A DNA stretch of 64,000 nt from Acidobacteriaceae bacterium (GTDB taxonomy: Bacteria; Acidobacteriota; Terriglobia; Bryobacterales; Bryobacteraceae): the NCBI GenBank assembly GCA_019240475.1, contig JAFAYI010000031.1:186001-250000 (forward strand), read 5' to 3'. Of this stretch, positions 62,717-64,000 are shown one piece after another (position 1 is the first letter of the stretch; every line of letters begins with the position of its first letter). A program made the position numbers and the translations under genes. The notes under the pieces are model-generated. The model did not search any database, was not told the origin of the DNA, and saw only the letters and a program-made list of their open reading frames with translations.

Positions 62717-64000
62717 TCAATCGAGCGAAATCGCCAAATACAAAAGACGCCCCTCGCGCTCGACCGTCAGCACGGCGGATTGTCCCGCTTTCATGCTGCC
62801 CAGCGTGCTGCGCAGCTCCGCCACGTTGCCGACCACCCGCCTGTTCACTGCATAGATCACATCGCCGGTATCGAGCGTCGGCCCCGAGTACGGCGTATTC
62901 GCTTTGCGCGCCGCCACTACCACTCCCGTTGGCCGGCGCAGGTCCGGCATCAATTCGTGAACCGCCTTGTTGATGTCCAGCCCCACGATCCCCAACTCCG
63001 GCACTACGTTCTTCACCGGGTCCACCAAGTCGGCCAGCGCGTCCAGTTCCTCGCCCGATTCTTCTTCCGTAATCACGGGCAAGTCCAATTGTTCGTCCCC
63101 GCGCTGCACGCGCAGCATCGCCTGCCTCCCGGGCGCCATGCGAAAGACGTTCGCCTCCAGCTCGTGCTTGGTCGTCATGCGCTTGCCGTTCAGAGCGACG
63201 ATGATATCGTCCACCTGGATCCCGGCGTGTTCGGCCGGCCCGCCTTGTTCCAGGTCCGAAACAATCACCCCGTGATCCGTTTCTAGCTCCAGCCCTTCCG
63301 CCATCTCCGGCGTAATGGTCTCTCCCGTGATTCCCAATTGCGCCCGGTGCACATGTCCGTGCGCCCTCAATTGCGCGTATACTTCGCGCGCAATGTTACT
63401 CGGAATGGCGAACCCGATCCCTTCGCTGCCTCCCGATTGCGTCAGAATGAACGTGTTGATCCCCACCACTCGTCCTTCGGAATCCACCAGCGGCCCGCCG
63501 CTATTGCCCGGATTGATGGGCGCGTCGGTCTGGATGTAAACCATCGCGTCGTCCGGCTTGATCTGCCGCGCCACTGCGCTCACTACGCCTAGGCTGACTG
63601 AATTGTCCAGACCCAGCGGATTGCCCAACGCCAGCACGATCTGCCCCTGCTTCAACTCGTTGGAATCTCCGAACGGCAGGAACGGCAGATTCTTCCTGTC
63701 GATCTTGATGACCGCCAGATCGCTGTCGCGATCCAGCCCTACCAGAGTGCCCGCAAGCGGCCGGTTCAAGCTCCGGTCTCCCAATTCGCGGGCCTCGGCC
63801 TCCGTCCTCACATTCAACTGCACCTTCAGGCTGTGTGCATTCTTCACCACGTGCGCGTTGGTGAGAATGTAACCGTCGGGGCTCATCAGAATGCCCGACC
63901 CGCTGCTATTCTCGGCAGTCAACAACTCTCCGTTATTATCGGAGCTGTCGGGAGTCACATAACTCCGCGCAAAGATCTGCACCACCGCCCGCCCGCTGCG
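62717..64000 (-). CDS. HtrA/DegP-type serine protease with two PDZ domains (5' partial)
   Basis: The frame is open through the right edge, so the start (and signal/transmembrane anchor) is outside. Trypsin-like catalytic residues are His in LTNAHVV, Asp in DSDLAVIKID and Ser in NPGNSGGPLVD. Two PDZ domains follow (~225-300 and ~315-415 of the visible part), with AEHAGIQVDDIIVALNG and PTLDTGDVIYAVNRR. Works in periplasmic protein quality control. The linker NNGELLTAENSSGSGIL precedes the protease domain. Confidence 0.93.
   Translation of the reverse strand, partial: RSGRAVVQIFARSYVTPDSSDNNGELLTAENSSGSGILMSPDGYILTNAHVVKNAHSLKVQLNVRTEAEARELGDRSLNRPLAGTLVGLDRDSDLAVIKIDRKNLPFLPFGDSNELKQGQIVLALGNPLGLDNSVSLGVVSAVARQIKPDDAMVYIQTDAPINPGNSGGPLVDSEGRVVGINTFILTQSGGSEGIGFAIPSNIAREVYAQLRAHGHVHRAQLGITGETITPEMAEGLELETDHGVIVSDLEQGGPAEHAGIQVDDIIVALNGKRMTTKHELEANVFRMAPGRQAMLRVQRGDEQLDLPVITEEESGEELDALADLVDPVKNVVPELGIVGLDINKAVHELMPDLRRPTGVVVAARKANTPYSGPTLDTGDVIYAVNRRVVGNVAELRSTLGSMKAGQSAVLTVEREGRLLYLAISLD

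Overview
The window reads as chromosomal DNA of an Acidobacteriota bacterium, most likely of the Bryobacterales/Solibacter group. The best clues are a secreted protein ending in the Solibacter-type C-terminal domain (TIGR03437, 33.2-34.6 kb), a large TonB-dependent receptor with an N-terminal carboxypeptidase-regulatory-like domain (24.3-27.6 kb), an ABC-permease/M1-peptidase fusion, and a cytochrome c/copper-monooxygenase fusion. There is no rRNA, integrase, transposase, CRISPR array or phage module. Two tRNAs are present (Cys-GCA and Ser-GCU). Placement by family content is inference; no marker gene is available.

Layout. 0-8.5 kb: the 3' part of an ABC-2 permease/M1 aminopeptidase fusion, the trehalose genes treY-treZ, and a UxaA-family sugar-acid dehydratase. 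8.5-21.5 kb: an unusual block holding one 10.2-kb gene for a 3,393-residue protein of unknown family, followed by three tandem paralogues for ~240-residue Asn/Ser/Thr-rich beta-type proteins. The block ends at the 3' end of tRNA-Cys. 21.7-28.8 kb: lipase maturation factor homologue, small HTH regulator, VOC protein, TonB receptor, beta-hydroxyacid dehydrogenase, lipoprotein. 28.9-39.4 kb: radical SAM protein, GH3 glycosidase, a five-gene minus-strand operon (PPi-type phosphofructokinase, TIGR00300 enzyme, QueF, TIGR03437 protein, GalT), glutamate decarboxylase, and a LuxR-type regulator.

39.7-49.4 kb is the most striking region: nine plus-strand genes, tightly spaced or overlapping, divergent from the LuxR-type regulator. 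The first two encode charge-segregated proteins (acidic Glu/Asp-rich repeats with embedded glycine-rich amphipathic segments, then a strongly basic helical tail). They are followed by a zincin-like metalloprotein, a coiled-coil protein, two large proteins of no recognisable family, an M20 dipeptidase, an amidohydrolase and a 72-residue zinc-ribbon protein. I infer one functional unit in which polyampholyte proteins are made and perhaps processed by peptidases; its role is unknown.

49.4-64 kb is more ordinary: alpha/beta hydrolase, exported Ig-like protein, PiT phosphate transporter, RmlB-like dehydratase with an altered catalytic motif, small exported protein, tRNA-Ser, YihY/BrkB membrane protein, S9 peptidase, a tandem pair of related polytopic membrane proteins followed by a methyltransferase, the cytochrome c/copper-monooxygenase fusion, and the 3' part of an HtrA-type protease running off the right edge.
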